From positions 6,014,001 through 6,078,000 of the forward strand of contig NZ_CP076103.1 of NCBI RefSeq assembly GCF_018732085.1: a stretch of DNA of 64,000 nt, given 5' to 3'. The notes beneath the pieces are model-generated. The model was not told where the DNA came from. It did no database searches and saw nothing but the letters and a program-made list of their open reading frames with translations. Positions 62,836 to 64,000 of the stretch are shown here, one piece after another (the stretch's first letter is position 1; each line of letters begins with the position of its first letter). The translations under genes were made by a program, and so were the position numbers. Source of the stretch: Lysobacter capsici. Lineage in GTDB: Bacteria > Pseudomonadota > Gammaproteobacteria > Xanthomonadales > Xanthomonadaceae.

Positions 62836-63834
62836 ATGCGAGGACGATTCGTCGCGGCCGCCGCGATCGTGGCGGCCGGCGGACTACTGTGGTGGGGCGT
62901 CCGTACTCGGGCGCCTCATCCGGATCGCGAACGCGCACCGGACACGGTTCAGTCCGTTTCCCATGGCGATGACTCGCCGGCGAAGGCCGGCGATTCGGCG
63001 CGAGCGGCGGCGACGAAACATCCCGACTCGCTGCGCGGCACCCGCGTGGACGGCGCCGTGCACCTGAGCGCGCGCAGCGCGCCGATCGCCGACCGCGAGT
63101 TGCGGCGCCTGTTCGACTACTTCATCAGCCGCATCGGCGAGCGCGACGAACGGCGTATCCGCGACGATCTTGAAGCTTATCTCGAGACTGGACTCGCTCC
63201 GGCCGCCGTCGCCCAGGTGATGGCGTGGTTCGACAGCTACATGACCCTGGAACGCAGCGCCGCCGCGCTGGCCGCCGCAGGCGGCGATCCGCGCGCGGCG
63301 GTCGTGCGTATGCGCGCGCTGCGTCGCGAACGCATGGGCGAAGCCATCGCGCAAGCCTGGTGGGGCGATGAGGATCGCTATCTGGACTACACCCTGGCGC
63401 GCCAGGACCTCATCGACGATCGCAGCCTCGATACGGCGCAACGCCAGCGCAAGCTCGCCGAACTTGAGCAAACGCTGGACCCCGCGCGTCTGGCCTTGAT
63501 CCAGCAGGACGACCAGGCCGAACTGTCGCTGAGGCAAAGCGAGGATTACGCCCGACGCAACGTGCCCGCCACGCAGCGCTTCGCCGAACGCGAACGTCAG
63601 TATGGCTCGCAGGCGGCGCGTCGCCTGGCCGAGCTGGACGCTCAGCGCAATCGATGGGACGGTCGTCTGCGCGATTATGCGCGGCAGCGGCAGATGATCC
63701 TCGGCGATACTTCGCTATCGTCCGCTCAGCGCGAGCAGCGGCTGCAGTCGCTGTTGAACCGCGGCTTCGACGCGAACGAACGGCGGCGGGTGGATGCATT
63801 GGCGAGGAACGATCTGCTGCCACGTTTCAACTAA
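62836..63834 (+). CDS. lifO: Lipase-specific foldase (lipase secretion chaperone)
   Basis: 332-aa membrane-anchored periplasmic chaperone that folds the lipase. A single N-terminal segment (MRGRFVAAAAIVAAGGLLWW) anchors it, followed by a Pro/Ala/Asp-rich linker, then the conserved motif LRRLFDYFISRIGERDERRI (RxxFDY(F/L)xSxxGE), the hallmark of Lif proteins. The rest is helical repeats (AQRQRKLAELEQTLDPARLA, SSAQREQRLQSLLNRGF). It starts 3 bp after the lipase stop, so the two are produced together, as expected for the pair. Confidence 0.95.
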   Translation: MRGRFVAAAAIVAAGGLLWWGVRTRAPHPDRERAPDTVQSVSHGDDSPAKAGDSARAAATKHPDSLRGTRVDGAVHLSARSAPIADRELRRLFDYFISRIGERDERRIRDDLEAYLETGLAPAAVAQVMAWFDSYMTLERSAAALAAAGGDPRAAVVRMRALRRERMGEAIAQAWWGDEDRYLDYTLARQDLIDDRSLDTAQRQRKLAELEQTLDPARLALIQQDDQAELSLRQSEDYARRNVPATQRFAERERQYGSQAARRLAELDAQRNRWDGRLRDYARQRQMILGDTSLSSAQREQRLQSLLNRGFDANERRRVDALARNDLLPRFN

Positions 63835-64000
63835 CCGGGCCGGGGCCGTTTCACTGCGCGGATGTTGCCGGCAGATGCCAGAGGCTCGAGATCGCATATT
63901 CCTGCCTACCAGGCAGCGAGCCGGCTGCGCAATCGCACATCGGTAGCGATCGGTGAGCGGGAACGGCCTTCGGCGATGAGATCACGACGTCATCGGTCCG
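63835..64000. other. Window end, no feature seen
   Basis: A GC-rich stretch after the foldase stop (CGGGCCGGGGCCG) could form a weak hairpin, but no gene or repeat is supported before the window end. Confidence 0.4.

Overview
The window is GC-rich DNA whose gene content points to a Lysobacter-like member of the Xanthomonadaceae (inference from gene families, not a database match). The evidence is a TonB-dependent receptor/LacI/sugar-permease locus, an H-NS protein with the XrvA-type C-terminus, a protein with an XVIPCD-like tail (the secretion signal of the Xanthomonas-type T4SS), a lipase with its dedicated foldase, and many small exported proteins. I found no rRNA, tRNA, CRISPR array, integrase or transposase.

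Layout. 1-4.6 kb: carbohydrate locus with a receptor running off the window start, twin LacI-type operators, lacI and a sugar MFS permease. 4.7-7.1 kb: LysR regulator divergent from an NmrA-like oxidoreductase and a DUF1857 protein. 7.4-11.2 kb: paoABC-like molybdenum aldehyde oxidoreductase operon with a Tat signal on the 2Fe-2S subunit. 11.3-13.6 kb: candidate T4SS effector with a HELQH site. 13.8-19.2 kb: hypothetical and secreted proteins, a strong terminator, a region of nested hairpins, and the first copies of a dispersed REP-like palindrome. 19.6-22.7 kb: AraC regulator divergent from an aldo/keto reductase and an SDR. 23-25.2 kb: hypothetical genes, possible gene debris and H-NS.

25.7-35.3 kb is the most distinctive part, a compact biosynthetic cluster in two converging operons. 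On the + strand lie ACP, fatty acyl-AMP ligase and acyl-CoA/ACP dehydrogenase. On the - strand lie an alpha/beta hydrolase, a one-module NRPS (Cy-A-PCP-TE) and a flavin monooxygenase. The parts fit a route in which a fatty acid is loaded on the ACP, desaturated, joined to cysteine and cyclised to a lipid-tailed thiazoline acid, then released and oxidised.

35.7-37.6 kb: NAD(P)-binding protein, DoxX and HxlR with a shared operator. 38-41.1 kb: a c-type cytochrome lipoprotein followed by a leaderless M4-like metallopeptidase. 41.3-47.8 kb: a DUF11-type surface protein and assorted small genes. 48-51.2 kb: LuxR regulator divergent from two tandem paralogous genes of unknown function. 51.3-52 kb: a cupin gene broken by about 180 bases of almost pure C, probably an assembly artefact. 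52.3-56.5 kb: a TetR operon with a clear operator, a DHA1 MFS pump, and a siderophore-interacting reductase with a YqjI-like PadR regulator and repeated operator. 56.8-60.2 kb: small secreted proteins, one gene with a frameshift. 60.5-63.8 kb: AraC regulator, lipase and lipase foldase. Long anti-sense ORFs are common because of the high GC and were left out as shadows.
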